From Hydra vulgaris (lineage: Eukaryota > Cnidaria > Hydrozoa > Anthoathecata > Hydridae): DNA of 64,000 nt. The notes under the pieces are model-generated. The model ran no database searches. It worked only from the letters and a program-made list of their open reading frames with translations, and had not been told where the DNA came from. This document shows positions 41,092-54,800 of this stretch, piece by piece. Each line of letters opens with the position of its first letter. Positions within the stretch are counted from its first letter, which is position 1. Location: positions 41,168,001-41,232,000 of the forward strand of contig NC_088931.1 in assembly GCF_038396675.1 (NCBI RefSeq), in the 5' to 3' direction. The position numbers and the translations under genes were made by a program.

Positions 41092-42798
41092 ATGGTTAAA
41101 ACCAAAGAAAAAAACTTTAACAACAACAAAACTAAAGCAGATTTAGAAACCGAATGTGCAAGCTCCAGGAAACTTAAAACTGCAGGTTTTGTTACTGAAT
41201 CTAGTAATAATGATGATAGTAAATATTTTATGTTTATGTATATTGAGCAAATGAAAAAGTTAACAATACCAATTCTGTACTGTCCTAAATGTGATAACAA
41301 ACAACCGATAGAATTTATTGATAACCTGAAAAGAAGAATGGGATTTGCTCATTTATTAGAATTGAAATGTATGAGCTGTGGTTGGATTAACTCCTGTTTC
41401 ACAAGTAAAGAGTGCCATGATTCTAATCAAAAAACTAAACGTGGTCGCAAATTGTATGAGTCAAATGTTCGAGTAGTCATTAGTTTTTGTGAGATTGGTC
41501 GGGAGAAGGGATCATTAAAAATGTTTACTAACTGTTTTAACATGTATGGTATTGGTGAATCAACTTTTGACAACTTGAATGACAACTGTATTTCAACTGC
41601 ATATGCTAAATTAGCTGAAGTATTAATGAAAAGAGCTGCCAGTGAATTTTCTCAAGCAAGTAGTCAGCCAGTCTGCAAACGCGTTACAATAGATGGTTCT
41701 TGGCAGAAGAGAGGTCATGCATCATTGAATGGTGTAATTACAGCTGTTATTGGTGATAAAGTTTTAGATTATCAGACTTTCTCAAAACACTGTAAAGATT
41801 ATACAATGTGAAGATCCAAGGAAGGTACACCTGAACATGATAGATGGAAAGTAAATCATCATTGTCATATAAACCATACTAAATACTCTGGTGCCATGGA
41901 AGCTGCTGGTGCTATTCAAATTTTTGCACGTTTTATCCAAAAAACAATATAATTTATTCCCAATATTTAGGAGATGGAGATACTTCTTCTTTTAAAGAAG
42001 TTGTTGAATCTAATCCTTACTAAAATTGAGAAATTAGAGTGTATTGGCCATGTGCAAAAACGACTTGGTACTAGAGTTTGAAATTTAGTGAAAAACTTTA
42101 AAGGGACAAAAACTCCAATACATGGTAAAGGGAAACTTACTGATACTATTATTAATTCCATGCAAAACTACTATGGTATTGCTATTCGGAGAAACTCTGA
42201 TAATGTATATGCAATGAAGAAAGCTATAGGAGCCATTCTCTACCATTGCACCGCACTTAATGATCCTGCAGGTCGCCATGCTATGTGTCTCAGAGATAAA
42301 AATTCTTGGTGTAAGTGGCAACTTGATCAACTAAATGGTACTAAGTTTCATAAAGATAAAATTAATTTACCAATATGGATCTATTTAAAGCTGAAACCAA
42401 TTTTTCAAGATTTATCTGATGATAAATTGCTAACCAAATGCCTTCATGGACAAACGCAGAATGCAAACGAAGCATTTAACGCAATAATATGGACTTGCTG
42501 TCCTAAAAATGTATTCTTATCCAGAGGAACGTTTGAATTGGAAATTAATTCTGCAGTTCTTCATTTCAATGATGGCGGGGAAGGAGTAAAATCTGTTTTG
42601 GAAAGTTTTGGAATTAAAGGACAAATAACTTCCAAGAAATTAATGGAGGCTGATAATGAACGTGTTAAACATACGAAGCACAAATCTTCTAATATGGTGT
42701 TAAAACAGCGTAAAAAACCAAGAAAAATTAAAAAAGGCATAGTGGATGTTAAGGTTTCAAATGAAAAACAAACTTCATATATACCTGGTGGTTTTTAA
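41092..42798 (+). pseudogene. Mutator-like (MULE) transposase, broken
   Basis: Zinc-binding pairs CPKC and CMSC lie in the N-terminal third. Then come TIDGSWQKRGHASLNGVITA with a candidate catalytic Asp, KVLDYQTFSKHC, HTKYSGAMEAAGAIQIF, YLGDGDTSSFKEVVES with the second Asp, LECIGHVQKRLGTRV, HGKGKLTDTIINSMQNYYG and AGRHAMCLRDKNSWCKWQLD. The order matches the Mutator-like transposase domain common in invertebrates. Lesions: TGA at 41809, a frameshift near 41950, a further shift near 42020, and TGA at 42079. The lysine-rich C-terminus is intact. I could not identify terminal repeats or a target duplication on either side. Confidence 0.85.
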
Positions 42799-44267
42799 AC
42801 ATTATTTTCGAAATACTTTATTAAAAGTCTCGTTTCCCAGTAATAATTTTCGAGACATTACACATTTTAAAACATCGTTATTTAAAAATGGTATGGATTT
42901 ATGAACTGAAATTTTCAGAACACTTTTATAAGACATTGATAAATCATTTCTCATAGGATTTTGTAATATAAAGAGCAAATTTCAGATTTATATGAAATTT
43001 AGTACTTATTTGAGTGACTAAATAAATAAACTCTGAAACATTTTGCATAACTTTGAAGTTATCAAGGCAAATCAAAAAATCCTATGACAAATGAAAATAT
43101 TACATATGATAAGCATTTCTGCAAAATGTCAAAGCTGTAGAGTTATTATTTAGTGAGATATTATGTTTTCAAATTTACCCCATTGTTTGAGGTTTGACTA
43201 ATTTATTTTTGGATAATCAAGGCAAAAAAATTCTTGAATGATTTTTATTTTAATTTTTTGAAATAGAATCAAGTTTTACTACAAAATATCAATAAATAGC
43301 TTAAACTTAAAAAATAAATTATTTCTAGGGTTACCACCTTAAACCATTATTGTGGTGCCCCATTTTTGATGTTTAGGATACCACAATCATGGCGCACCAT
43401 TATCATTCGGGCACCATGTGCTATTTTATTCTCTTTTTTTATTATTAAGAGGGCTACATTGTTTACATTGTTTAAATTGTTTATTTACATTTTTTATTTT
43501 TATATTTACCAAAATGTTTGACTTTAATTGATTCTTTATTGATATTTAATGCCATTTTGATGTCAAAGTTATTTTAAAATGATTTAGTTTTTATTGTCTC
43601 AAGTTTTTTTTTGTCCTTAATCTCACTCTTACTAAAATTATGGTGCCCACTCTCCCCTAAAGGACGTTTTTTTTATTTTGAATAAAGTTTATAAAGGGAT
43701 GTAAAAAACGCAGTCATCAATCAATTAATCATGATCAAGATGTTTTATTTATTTTTAAAATATTTTCTTACTTGATGAGCAAAGTTTTTTGAAGTAAATA
43801 ATATGACAATGAGGTCTGGGTAAACCATGTTGGAATATGATTGTAATAAACTTTTGATTTATTTCTTATACTTTCTAAGAAGCCTTCTCTAAATATAGAT
43901 GATATTGCAATTATGTAATTAACTTAAATGGGGCATTAAAATGACACACTATAAATAAACGCTTCCATATATATACTTCACAACTTGATGTCTATCAAAG
44001 CAGGTTGACGTTGTCATCGGAAATGAAGACTAAACATTACGATTTGTTTAAAACAAGAAACATGTTTATAAAAAACTCAACAAGACTAACATAAGAAACT
44101 TATTAAATAGAAAATACTTATGTACTTTTAAACTTAATATTTTTGGCAAGTTTTTTGTCAAAACAAAACAAAAAATTTAAATTTACTTTGTTTTGATTAA
44201 CGACTATGCAACCTATTAATAATAAACTTGCGCAAGAGATGCTAGAAAAAAAAAGCGAGAGACTTAC
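42799..44267. other. AT-rich DNA, possible element remnant
   Basis: At 43325-43660 there are three GGTGCCC(C/A)-type blocks (ATTGTGGTGCCCC, ATGGCGCACC, TTATGGTGCCCAC), a possible remnant of a repeat. Otherwise nothing. Confidence 0.4.
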
Positions 44268-44424
<157 letters not shown>

Positions 44425-44821
44425 AAAAAAATTACAATAATAGAAAATCCTGGCCGGGGCAAAAGGAAGACAGACTTGTCTTATCACCGAGTCCCGTTAC
44501 ATAAGTAAATAAGAGATAAGTAAAACAGTATAAATACATATAAAACTTCAGCAATGAAATTAATTTTTGCTAATAATCTACCAGCGGAATAATTAAAAAA
44601 AAAAAAAAAATACAAAAGTGAGATAATCGTGAAAGTTATCAATCACAAAAAATTAAGTTAAGTTTTATTAAAAATAATGCAATATAAATAAGTATTTAGG
44701 GCTAATTAAAAAATATCAAAAATAACATAAAACAAAAAAGGAAAGCAGTTAGTAAAAAAGCTGAAGAAAATAATTTTAAATAATTTCAAAATGGTATAAT
44801 TCAAAACCTTTTAATCTGTTT

Positions 44822-45245
44822 TTAAAAAAGATGTTTGAAATCTAGTATATCGAAGTCCATGTTTAGTAAACGTCGTTTTGAATCAGCCTTAAAACTTTCC
44901 AAAGTGCAGTTTAAAACGAAGTCCTGTTTTTCATAAAAAATATGAAGAAAACTTTTCCAAACAAAAGATCCCCGATAATGAACTTGGTACAAGCCTAATT
45001 TAAGATGGTTTATGGGAATGACAAAGTTGTTCATTGAAAATTTGGTAGGATATTTATGAGAGATTTCATTAAAGTAAGATTGAAATGTTACTAAAATATT
45101 ATTCACATTTTGCTTTAAACATAAATAATATTACTTGATGAATATTAATTTTTTAAATATTTAAAGCTCCAAGGTGACGTTAAAGAGGTTCGCAATGTGC
45201 ATTCCTGTTTACCCCAAATATTATTCTGCAGACATGTTTTTGTTC
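44822..45245 (-). pseudogene. LINE reverse-transcriptase C-terminal fragment
   Basis: Read on minus from 45245: EQKHVCRIIFGVNRNAHCEP, stop, RHLGALNI, stop, then KINIHQVILFMFKAKCE, a frameshift, and NILVTFQSYFNEISHKYPTK followed by LGLYQVHYRGSFVWKSFL. This is the usual layout after the thumb of many LINE RTs (Q-K-x-x-R-I-I-F, then L..LNI, then a Y/F-R-G-x-x-x-W block). It is a different family from the LINE in PCS intron 3. No catalytic motif remains. Confidence 0.65.
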
Positions 45246-45249
45246 GCTA

Positions 45250-47142
45250 TAAATTTTAGTGTGATTAGTATATCCTGTATACACCTAATGAGATTTTAAA
45301 TTTAAGTTTGGAATTACCTAAGAAAATGTTTAACTTTCTAGACCATTTTCTACAAAAGAGTAGCGTCAATTGAACAATTGAATCACATTTAAGCGTCACT
45401 TCTAACTCATATAAATAGCAAATTAGTACCAGTTACGTGTTACAAAATTAAACGTGCACGTTTTTTACGTCGACAAAGTTAAATGTGCAGCGTTTTTGAT
45501 GCCGATAAATCGGAAAACTATTAGTTTTTTAGTAACTAGATCATTTTTTTATAAATTATGTTGACGATTCGAGGTAAAGAAAAATGAGAATCATAAAAAC
45601 GTATTTTTTGTGATTAAAAAAAAAAAAAGTTAAGAAGAAATTAAGAAACATAGAAAAAAAAATTTAGAACAAAAAAAATGATGTTTTAAATACTTGATAA
45701 AAAACTTCTAAAAATAAGCTCATTGCTAGGTTTTTAATAAAAAGATTGCCATTTTACTAAAAACTCATCATTAACAACACTATCTTCTGTAATGTACGCG
45801 AAGTAAAAAAACAAAAATATATATATATATATATATAAGTAGCGTTTATAATGTGAGGTTGTCTTTTAAAAGGCCAGAATGCTTAGTCAGTTGAAAAACT
45901 AATTTTTACAAAAATCTTTAGCAAAGTAGTTTAAATCTTAGCATGCCGAGCGTTTCAAATGCTAACCCAACTTCAATAAAAAAAACTCTAATCAATTGGG
46001 TATGTTACATGCAATTGTTGAATGCAAGTTTTTTAATTAGTAGCTTAAAAGCAAATTAACTGTGGAAGTAAACAAAACCATCTAATTATGCTAGAAGTAA
46101 GTAGATCTAACGACACTCAAGCAAATTTAAACTATGCAGCCACAATCTTTTAAGTGTAAAAAGGTTTTTGTAACTGGTGTAAAAACATTCATAAAATTAA
46201 CTTACGTTAGGTGTAAACGCAAATTATAAAAAAAATATATTCGGAAAAGTAATGGTATTTTAATTAACAATAGTACTACTAAAGTAAAGTGATGCCTGAT
46301 AATACTACTTTTTATGCCTACTCTAGCGTGTCTTGGTCGGTATAATTGTCTGAAGGTAATTGTAAATTAATACAAGTGTATATGTACAATCGTAATAATC
46401 AATTAGAGAGTGTTTCGGTATGATCAGTACAAATTCTATTGTCATGATAATGAACAATGTTTAGCACATAATAAAATACTAGGTTGAGCATGCGCCAAAA
46501 AACTTATAGTAAGCAAAGTAGACAAAAATAAGCTGATTAATCATTCTGTGAATATCTTTGCGGTGTTTAACGATTGCACACAATAAAAATTCAAAGTTAT
46601 TCAATAAACTTAGTTGATTCATTTATTTTACAAAAACAACTGTTAAAAAAGTTCTATTAAATCCTCGAACAAACCGTCATTACTAAATTATGTAAAATAG
46701 ATTCAGTAACTTAATACCTTATCGAAAATAGAACTTTTACAAGGGTGAGAAAAACAGCTGTTTTTTAGAATGGGTAAATTGTTGTTTGTCAAGTTTAATT
46801 TAGAAACACACTATGTGGTATGTTAAATTTAAGTGCAACCGATCAACCTCAGGTAGACTGTATTACAATGAATGATCAATAGTTTGCAATAAAAGTACAA
46901 TGTTAAGGGTTACTTAGACTAATGAAAAATTATTTCGAATTATAAAAGTTTATAACACAGACAAAAGTTAAAGAGAATAATGAATTGATTTAAAATAATA
47001 AAAATACAAAAAATATTCGGACGCAAAACCTTTTGAAGCGAAAATAGCATTAACAACAAACATGTTATACAAATATTCTTTTAAAATATCAACCACTATT
47101 AATTTTGTTCAAAATTATGTTGTTTGGGCATTTATTTAAATT

Positions 47143-47230
<88 letters not shown>

Positions 47231-48125
47231 AATTATTGACTCAATGAATAAAAGAATTTGGCATATATAAAATTGCAGCTTTCTAAAGTTATATAACAAA
47301 ATAAGATTATACTTTTAGTGAGGACGAAAGAAACATAATCGTGATGATATTAAAGACCTCTTAAAAATCATTCTATAGGAAATCAGACTCTATTAATTTG
47401 TGTTTCATCTGCGTTTTAGCTACATAAGTTAACGAATTTTCGAAATAAAAAACATAAGCGAAATCTCAAACTTATTGTAAACAAAGACACTTTGAAAGAA
47501 TGGCTTATAATTGAACGTTAACAAAAAAGGATGAATCAATTGAAATAGACTGCTACGCCATTTTAACCAATTATGATTCTTTATAATAATAGTTTATTTA
47601 AGTGAAAAATACAAAACAGCGAAAGAAAAAAAGAAATTTATTGAAAATGTTAATAAATCATGTGGATATAATTTACTGTAATCAGAATATTTTATAAAAT
47701 GTAGGCAAGTAAACAGGATACGCTAAAAGTTCGATTCATCTTCGCAATAGATTTTTTCACCGCGCACAATTAATATTGATAAGTAAAACTTCGTTTTTAA
47801 TTAAAATGTAAATAAAAAGCTATTTAAAAAAAGCAAAACTATATTAACTAGATATACATATATCATTCAAATTAAACATTAAAAAATAAATAACTTGAAA
47901 GTAAACTTTTTATTTGCTACTTGGTTTAAGGAAGAAGAATATTAATAAATAAAAAATAAAGCATATTTAAGAAATAAAATAAAAATTTAACAAAAAGTGT
48001 CTCATATTTCAACTTATTTAAAATAAGTTATAAAAATAACTTTTATTATTACAATTTTAAAAAGATTGTAATGTCAAATGTCAACTTTGAGCCTACACTA
48101 TTCGCAAAACGTATATAATATATCC
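45250..48125. other. AT-rich intergenic DNA
   Basis: No gene seen. It contains (TA)n tracts at 45816-45837 and 47141-47227. Confidence 0.5.
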
Positions 48126-48128
48126 ATG

Positions 48129-48340
48129 TGTGTATGTATGTATGTATGTATGTATGTATGTATGTATGTATGTATGTATGTATGTATGTATGTATGTATG
48201 GATGTATGTATGTATGTATGTATGCATGCATGTATTTATGTATGTATGTATGTATGTATGTATGTATGTATGTATGTATGTATGTATGTATGTATGTTTA
48301 AATGCATGCATGTATGTATATATGTATGCATGTATGTTTG
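48129..48340 (+). repeat. (TATG)n tetranucleotide microsatellite
   Basis: About 210 bp of TATG repeats with a few GCATGCATG and TTTATG variants. The 4-bp unit gives MYVC/CMYV-type ORFs in several frames on both strands; these are artefacts. Confidence 0.97.
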
Positions 48341-49357
48341 CCAAGGAAAAAGATTTTATGCTTTGTTATGTCCATTACTTCTTTACAACTTTTTTTTTTT
48401 TTTTGGCTAAAACCAGTAATTAGAGTAATAATATACTCAAGTAAATTAACTTGTAATTATAAAAAAATTTGTAATTATAAAAAAACTTGTAATTATAAAT
48501 TAAAAAATCTTTTAATTATAAGTAAAAAAAACAAAAAACAATACACAAGTTAATAGAGAACGCACAAATTTATGCGTTCATGTAAATTTTGAGCAATTGC
48601 GTTTGATTTTGTACTTTCTTAAGCTTAAAACCATCTTTTGTTATAAACCAGATCTCATAAAAAAAAAAATAAAAAAAAAAAAAAAAATTAAAACATGTTT
48701 CTTAGCACAGAAATTCGGGACGACACACTTTTATGTTTTAAGGCCACTTGACTCACGCAGAGCGATTAAGAATATCATCTATGACTCAAAGCAACTATAA
48801 CTTGTTTGAGTTTTTGCAAAACGGGCAATTTTCCAGGTGTCGCTATTTTGGGATCATAAACTAAGAAGTGCTCGCCTCATCAATACGGCTAAAGCCTTTT
48901 GTTCTATTCTCAGTTTTTACAAAGGTTATTTTCAAAGGAATAAATATCAGTGTATATTGAAATATTCAAACAAATATTCTCAGATTATTATTTTTTTTTA
49001 ATTTAAATATATTTTTTTAATATTTTGCAATTTATTTAAGCAAAAACAACAACAACAACAACCACTGAGAAACGTGTCAGTTTTTAAAAAAAATGAAATT
49101 TACTTAACACAAAAATGAACTATTAGGTCACATAAAAAAAGTCGGAAAAACGTTTACAAAATGTAAAGAACCTATTGTTTGAGTTTCGTATTAAAAATGT
49201 GTTTGAATGTTATTACAAATCTTTCAAAAAGAAATTGAAAACATTGATTTAATCACGTGACAAAAAAAAAAACATTTATAAACTCGAAACCACAAAAGCT
49301 TAATTAGTGTATGCTTGTATAGCGAACGCAAGAGTGTATTTACACTAATATTATAAA
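48341..49357. other. Upstream region of DMRT
   Basis: AT-rich, with three copies of ACTTGTAATTATAAAAAA-like sequence at 48449-48500 and an A-rich run at 48659-48690. It probably contains the DMRT promoter and 5' UTR (the ATG is preceded by TTATAAA), but no specific element is defensible. Confidence 0.5.
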
Positions 49358-49643
49358 ATGATCAGTTCATTAAGAGATGAGAAAAAAAGGTCCCCAAAAT
49401 GCGCAAGATGTCGTAATCATGGATTCGATTCTTCTTTGAAAGGACACAAAGGCTACTGCCGTTGGAGAGATTGCGTGTGTCCAAAATGTCTGCTAATCGT
49501 AGAAAGACAAAGAGTGTTAGCAGCACAAGTCGCTCTGAGAAGACAACAGATGCAAGATTCAAAACAGAGATTGACTCCACTTCCACGGGGAGATATATTT
49601 CCGGTAGCAAGGCCAAATATATCGGAAAATGATTACAATGGAG
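49358..49643 (+). CDS. dmrt: DMRT exon 1 (DM domain)
   Basis: ATG at 49358. It contains the whole DNA-binding domain and ends phase 1 before GTTCGT. Reading through the donor adds a spurious hydrophobic tail. Confidence 0.92.
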
Positions 49644-51380
49644 GTTCGTATATTATTTATTTGTTTTTTATAACAACTATTTTTATTCAAGAAAAATTCA
49701 AAAAATTCAAATTTTTTAATTTTGCTTGAGTAGATGTTTTAAAATTTTTTGGTCATATTTTAGTGTCTTATTAGATAAACGCAAAAAATGTTAACGGGAA
49801 AAAAAAAAACTTTTTCTCTTTGTATCCTAACATATCTTTAAAAAAGAAAAGAAAAGTGAAACATAAGTTGACCGAAAAATGCATTTAGATAATTTTTATC
49901 CATATGGCGAAAGTGAAACACACTTTTCATATTGCAGCTTTTGTACCGCAAATAAAAAAACAATTGTAAGCAAGGTGCATGCAAATATAAAGTATCTATA
50001 ATCGCATCAAACAGACGGAGTAAGGCAGAAAAAAACTATTGTTACTTCAATGTTTAGATTGATAAAAAGTTCTGATTAAATAGAAATCTTGCAAACTTTA
50101 TTTAAAAATGCTTTGTCTTCCACACATGCGAGCCCTAGAAAAATAAATTCCGTTGATAGGAAATAATATGGTGCAAACAATTGTTTCTTAGAGTTATGCA
50201 TGTTGTTTAGTCCACACTTTGTTATTTTATTGTTTAACAATGAAATTCATAATTTTACAAAACAGAATTATGTAAAAAATGGTTGCAATCAAAATTTTGT
50301 GAAAAGCTTTAAAATAAAAAAGTATTTTATTTTTATTTTAAAATAACATTTATTTTTAGAATCAGAGAGTGACGATAACGTGTCGTTAACCGATCTTCAA
50401 TTCAACGAACGCAAAACGTCGTACAAAAGTGAAACTTATCAAGGTCACGAATATCCAAGAGATCACCATAGCCAAGGTAAGATTTAAACTCAATTAAATT
50501 AACTTTTACAAATTTTAAATAAATTATATTTAATTACTGATATTAATTATTTGACCTTTAGGAACCCCACCTTATATGCACACGCAAAGTTATGTACCAA
50601 TACCAATGAGATATTTTGGTAAATCGGCAAGTTTAAAAAGAGATACACCGTTTCAAAGTTTTTCAACATATAGACCCAAAGGTAAGTTTTGAATAAATTT
50701 TTTTCGAACAACAAATTATTCTAATTTTTTTTTAAGTTTTTTTTTTAAAGTTTTTAACAGACTTATCAGATTAAATTACTTTTTAAAATTTAGAATTATT
50801 AGATCGAATGACACCTGGGTATTTGGGGAGAATATCTCCTTATCGCCGGCAACCATGTTCGCTTAAGTATTACAACGGAAAAATTTACCCAGACGATCGC
50901 TGCCACAAAAGTAGTTGGATGCACCATATACCCAATCATCCGCATTCTGTAGATTATATTTTGGAAGATAAAAACTTAAACGAAGAAAAACACGATATAA
51001 AAAGTAATAACGAGAGTTCTCCCGAAAAAGAAATTAGAAAATCACCAATCAACATGTTGTTGCGATTATTTCCCCAGCACTCATCTCCATTACTCAAAAA
51101 TATACTGTCAGAATGCAATGGTGACCCAGTGCATGCTATAGAATGTATATTAGACAAATACCCTTCCGATATCACCAAAAACGAATTAATTTTACAAATG
51201 GGTCGAGCATCAACCAGTCCAAATACAAAAGAAAAAACAGACAATGGAAAACTTTTAGAAGGTAATATCGGAAGAATGCATTTGAACAAACAGGCAGACG
51301 ATCAACTATCGAACTTAGCAAGAGCCTATGACATTCCTATGAACATAGAAGATAACAGACAAACTTTCAGCAAAATATAA
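49358..51380 (+). CDS. dmrt: DM-domain transcription factor (DMRT, DMA-containing), complete
   Basis: A nuclear zinc-finger transcription factor of the doublesex/mab-3 family. Exons 49358-49643, 50360-50476, 50562-50681 and 50794-51380 join in phase (each splits a codon after base 1) to 369 residues plus stop. The DM domain covers about residues 13-65: [20 protein letters not shown] then [20 protein letters not shown] and [11 protein letters not shown], with all Cys/His ligands of the two intertwined zinc sites present. A DMA (CUE-like) motif lies in the last exon: [20 protein letters not shown], then [17 protein letters not shown], which places it with the DMRTA/DMRT3-5 group. Family members control sexual and neural differentiation; the role here is not known. 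The 3' end faces FDXACB1, with stops about 180 bp apart. Confidence 0.95.
50360..50476 (+). CDS. dmrt: DMRT exon 2
   Basis: A 117-bp linker exon between TATTTTTAG and [24 protein letters not shown], then a charged and His-rich end. Phase 1/1. Too short to show as a long ORF. Confidence 0.85.
50562..50681 (+). CDS. dmrt: DMRT exon 3
   Basis: A 120-bp exon between GACCTTTAG and [26 protein letters not shown] and a basic Ser/Thr-rich end. Phase 1/1. Confidence 0.85.
50794..51380 (+). CDS. dmrt: DMRT exon 4 (DMA motif)
   Basis: Begins after AAAATTTAG ([19 protein letters not shown]) and carries the DMA motif at about 51042-51164. AATAAA-type sequence follows the stop by about 15 bp. Confidence 0.93.
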
Positions 51381-51559
51381 AAAATGTAAATAATAAATAA
51401 TTATAATTTTTACTATAACAGCAATAATAACTTTTTTATATTCAGTTAGAAATTTTTCCTCACAAACATCATATCTATTTTAATTTTAATTTATAACACA
51501 CACGAACAGACACTCGAGCGCGCACACACAAGTTAGGCAATAAATTTCCTTATTAAAAC

Positions 51560-51892
51560 TTATCTGAGTTTAAATCCTGCTTCCAACAAACGGAGCCTTA
51601 CATTATTTTGAATTATTACGCTATCCAAATGAGTCAGTGGTCCATCTAATCGAGAATAAATCATCCGATAACAATAACTAACCAAATTACTTTCTTTGTA
51701 ATTTAATAGCTTCAGTAAAACTATTCCGTAAAGACAATCGTGTGCATTCGTAAGTATCGTTGACAAAAGTTCTTCTTCGCTATGTTGGTTATCAAGCCAA
51801 AGGCATAAATCGTGACGATAGCATAAGGGGTACAGAATTGATCCCCTCAACAACGACGGTGTAGTTAAGATTTGCAACTCGCTATCTGTATT
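51560..51892 (-). CDS. FDXACB1: FDXACB1 exon 4 (FDX-ACB domain)
   Basis: Starts after CATAATTAAG with NTDSELQIL and ends at the stop. It contains the ferredoxin-fold anticodon-binding domain from LYPLCYRHD to GFKLR. Confidence 0.88.
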   Translation of the reverse strand, partial: NTDSELQILTTPSLLRGSILYPLCYRHDLCLWLDNQHSEEELLSTILTNAHDCLYGIVLLKLLNYKESNLVSYCYRMIYSRLDGPLTHLDSVIIQNNVRLRLLEAGFKLR

Positions 51893-54800
51893 CTTAATTA
51901 TGAAAATGACCATGAAAAATATTAACGCTCATTCTTCAAAAGTTACCATGAATATTATTAGATATCAATAACTAATAATTATAGTAATAGTAATAACAAT
52001 AATAATAATATAATAATAACAGCAAAAATAATAACAAAAATACAAAACAGTTTTAAATTAATATAATAAAATTTATTTTTATAAAAAATCGATATGATTC
52101 ACCACACGCAAAAAAAAATAAAAAAAAATAAAAAAAAAACATATTAAAATAAAAACTGTTACCATGTGCAGTAATAATTGTTGCTTAAAGAAATCGTCAT
52201 CACTCCAAAGATATTTTAAACTCTTTATTTCGTAGCATGCCAGAAATATTTCAAGTATGCGCAGCTGCAAGTCTAAGGTTTCGCCGTTATCTATTAAATT
52301 AGCCACACAAAATCCGTTAATATAAAAACAAGTAACGACATTATCAAAACAAGTGTGGTCCTTTTTTAAAAAGACCTTTTCTACTTCTGTCATTTCATAG
52401 TCTGGAGCTGTAATTTTTTTGTATGATATACTTTCTTCTAAATCTTCGGTATCATTATTAAAAGAAACAGTTATCTCAGGTAAAGATGTCCAAAACGACA
52501 CAGGAATTTCATCAACAAAATCTGGCACAAAATCAACATTACAACTTGTATTTGTTTTATTATAATGATAAGATTTGCAAACACACGAGGCGTGCAAAAA
52601 ACACGAATTTTCTTTACTATCAACAAAAAATTTAGAAAACAATTTTTCTCTAAAATGAACCAACAAAGCTTCTTTCAAGGTTTTGCTGCTTAATTCACAT
52701 TTAGTCAAATGAATGGTATACTTTAAATCAAAAGAAATACTGGCCGATATCGGACTAATTTTGGTATTTAAACGACGTATGATTTGTTTAATGCATTTAC
52801 AATTTAACTTATTCAGGTCGGATGAAAACAATACTTCGATATTATAAAGACTTAGTTGTTTTTCAATTGATTTTGAACAAAGTTCTTTCATTTTCTCAAT
52901 AAATATGTTCCAAGATTCGTCTTTTAATTGAATTTCTCTAAAGAATCTAAGTAACATAGAATAAAATTAAAAAAATAATAATAATAAATTAAAAAAAGAC
53001 TTTAACCTACGTAAGATTCACAAAACTTCTTCGAACAAACGTATGCAATAGAGCACTATTGGTTAAAAAACCATTTTTAATAGAGCTTCGGTAACCAGCT
53101 TGACGGTAATTAGTCAGACTGCTAGTATCAAAAGGTTCTACATTTAATAATACCAACCCTTAAAAGAAATGTTTAATCTTTATCAACTTTTTTTAAAGAT
53201 TATCCGTTACAAAAACTTTAAATGTTAAATATAAAAACAATTATAATAAATATCAAGTGAGAATGAAGACACTCGGGTATGAGAAAAAAAATTGCGTTTC
53301 TGCTTATAATGTATGTTTTTTTCACTTATAATGTATGTTTTACCAAAGTGGTATAATAAACTATATTATAATAGACTAAATTATACCTCTTAGGTTTTAC
53401 GCGTATAATACTTTATAAACGATAGTTCGTTATTGTCTTCTCTCCCTAATTTAAAAATCGTGTTGAGTAATTCCATGTCAAAACAACCAGGCCATGTAAC
53501 CCTATGTCTTTGGATTTTTTTTATGTTTTTACCATAGTACATTATGAAATAAGATAAATCCCAAAATTTCAAGGTCTAACTCCTAACGGTTCATGAGTAA
53601 TGGTTGTTTTAATTTAGCTACTATTATTGATTTGGTCATTTTCCGCCATTTTTAATTTTACATTTCTCTTTATAAAACCAAGCCTTCAAACGTGTGAATT
53701 CTAAAAATAAGTGACTTAGTTAATCTCAAGGTGAGGAATTTAAATATATAAATAAAAAACTCATTTTATAATTAAAAAGTACCTAAATATCAATTATAAA
53801 TGGTAAAATAATGGACACCTGCCACTGTAAAATTTTTAGGTGTGCGGTAAATTTTTTAAGCCTAAAATTTCAAATTAGGTCATTGTATGTTTGAAGAACA
53901 TTGTGTGAAAAAATCATTTATGCCAAATACATAGTTTTGTAAATATTTTACTTTTGTACTAAAAATGTATATATAATTGTAGGGGCGGACCACGATTTTT
54001 TGGTGTTTGAGTTAAATAACTTCCAGCTAAGTTCTATACTCCAAACCTTTGAATGTTCATACTTATGTCATTTAGCCTGGGAACAAAAATACCCTAAAAA
54101 GTAGAAATCATCTGCCCAAACGTGAAGGGAATTGATTTTTCCAAACAGAAAAATTACTTACTTTAATAAGACTAAAAATTGTACATATTTTTAAAATTTT
54201 GTCAAAAAATTATTTGGCATTCAGAAGGTATAACCATGTAAAGTTTACAACCCCCTCAAAACGAGGGGGGTTGTTTAATTAGGTATGATTTCTAAACAAA
54301 TCATTATTTTTCAATGAAATTTTATTACCTTAAAGAAATTTCTACCTAGTTTAGGATATTAGAATTCATATTTCAAAAAATTAATTTCCCCCACGTTTTA
54401 GATTTCTAATTTTTAGGGTATTTTTGTTCCCAAGTTCTTTGCAGCGCAAATTTTTGCAAAACATCTTAAATGACATAAGTATGAACATTCAAAGGTTTGG
54501 AATATAGAACTTACCTGGAAGTTATTTAACTCAAACACCAAAAAATCGTGGATCCGCTCCTGAATTAAACGTGCAATTTTTATTTCTTTTCCTAAGAGCA
54601 ATTCCATTTCAAAACAACCAGGCCATACAACCCTAAATTCTCTGATTTTTTTTTTCAATTTTCGCCAAAGTACTTTAGGAAAAAATGATAATTTCTACCT
54701 AAATCTAAATCTAAGTGGTTCTTAAGTTATGAAAGTTTTTTTAATGTATTTTTTGTTTCCTTTTTGTTCCTTGGTTCCTTGTCTTTTCCAATTATCAAAG

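Noticed and set aside
52947-52957. ATG at 52957 as start of a separate gene
   Set aside because: An acceptor (TTACTTAG) lies just after it, and the preceding exon at 53158-53011 joins in phase and completes a known domain order.
53390-53572. Minus-strand ORF with VTWPGCFDMELL (and the similar one at 54413-54658)
   Set aside because: Both lie in the arm sequence of the long-inverted-repeat element. Their similarity is that of the repeat, not of a protein family.
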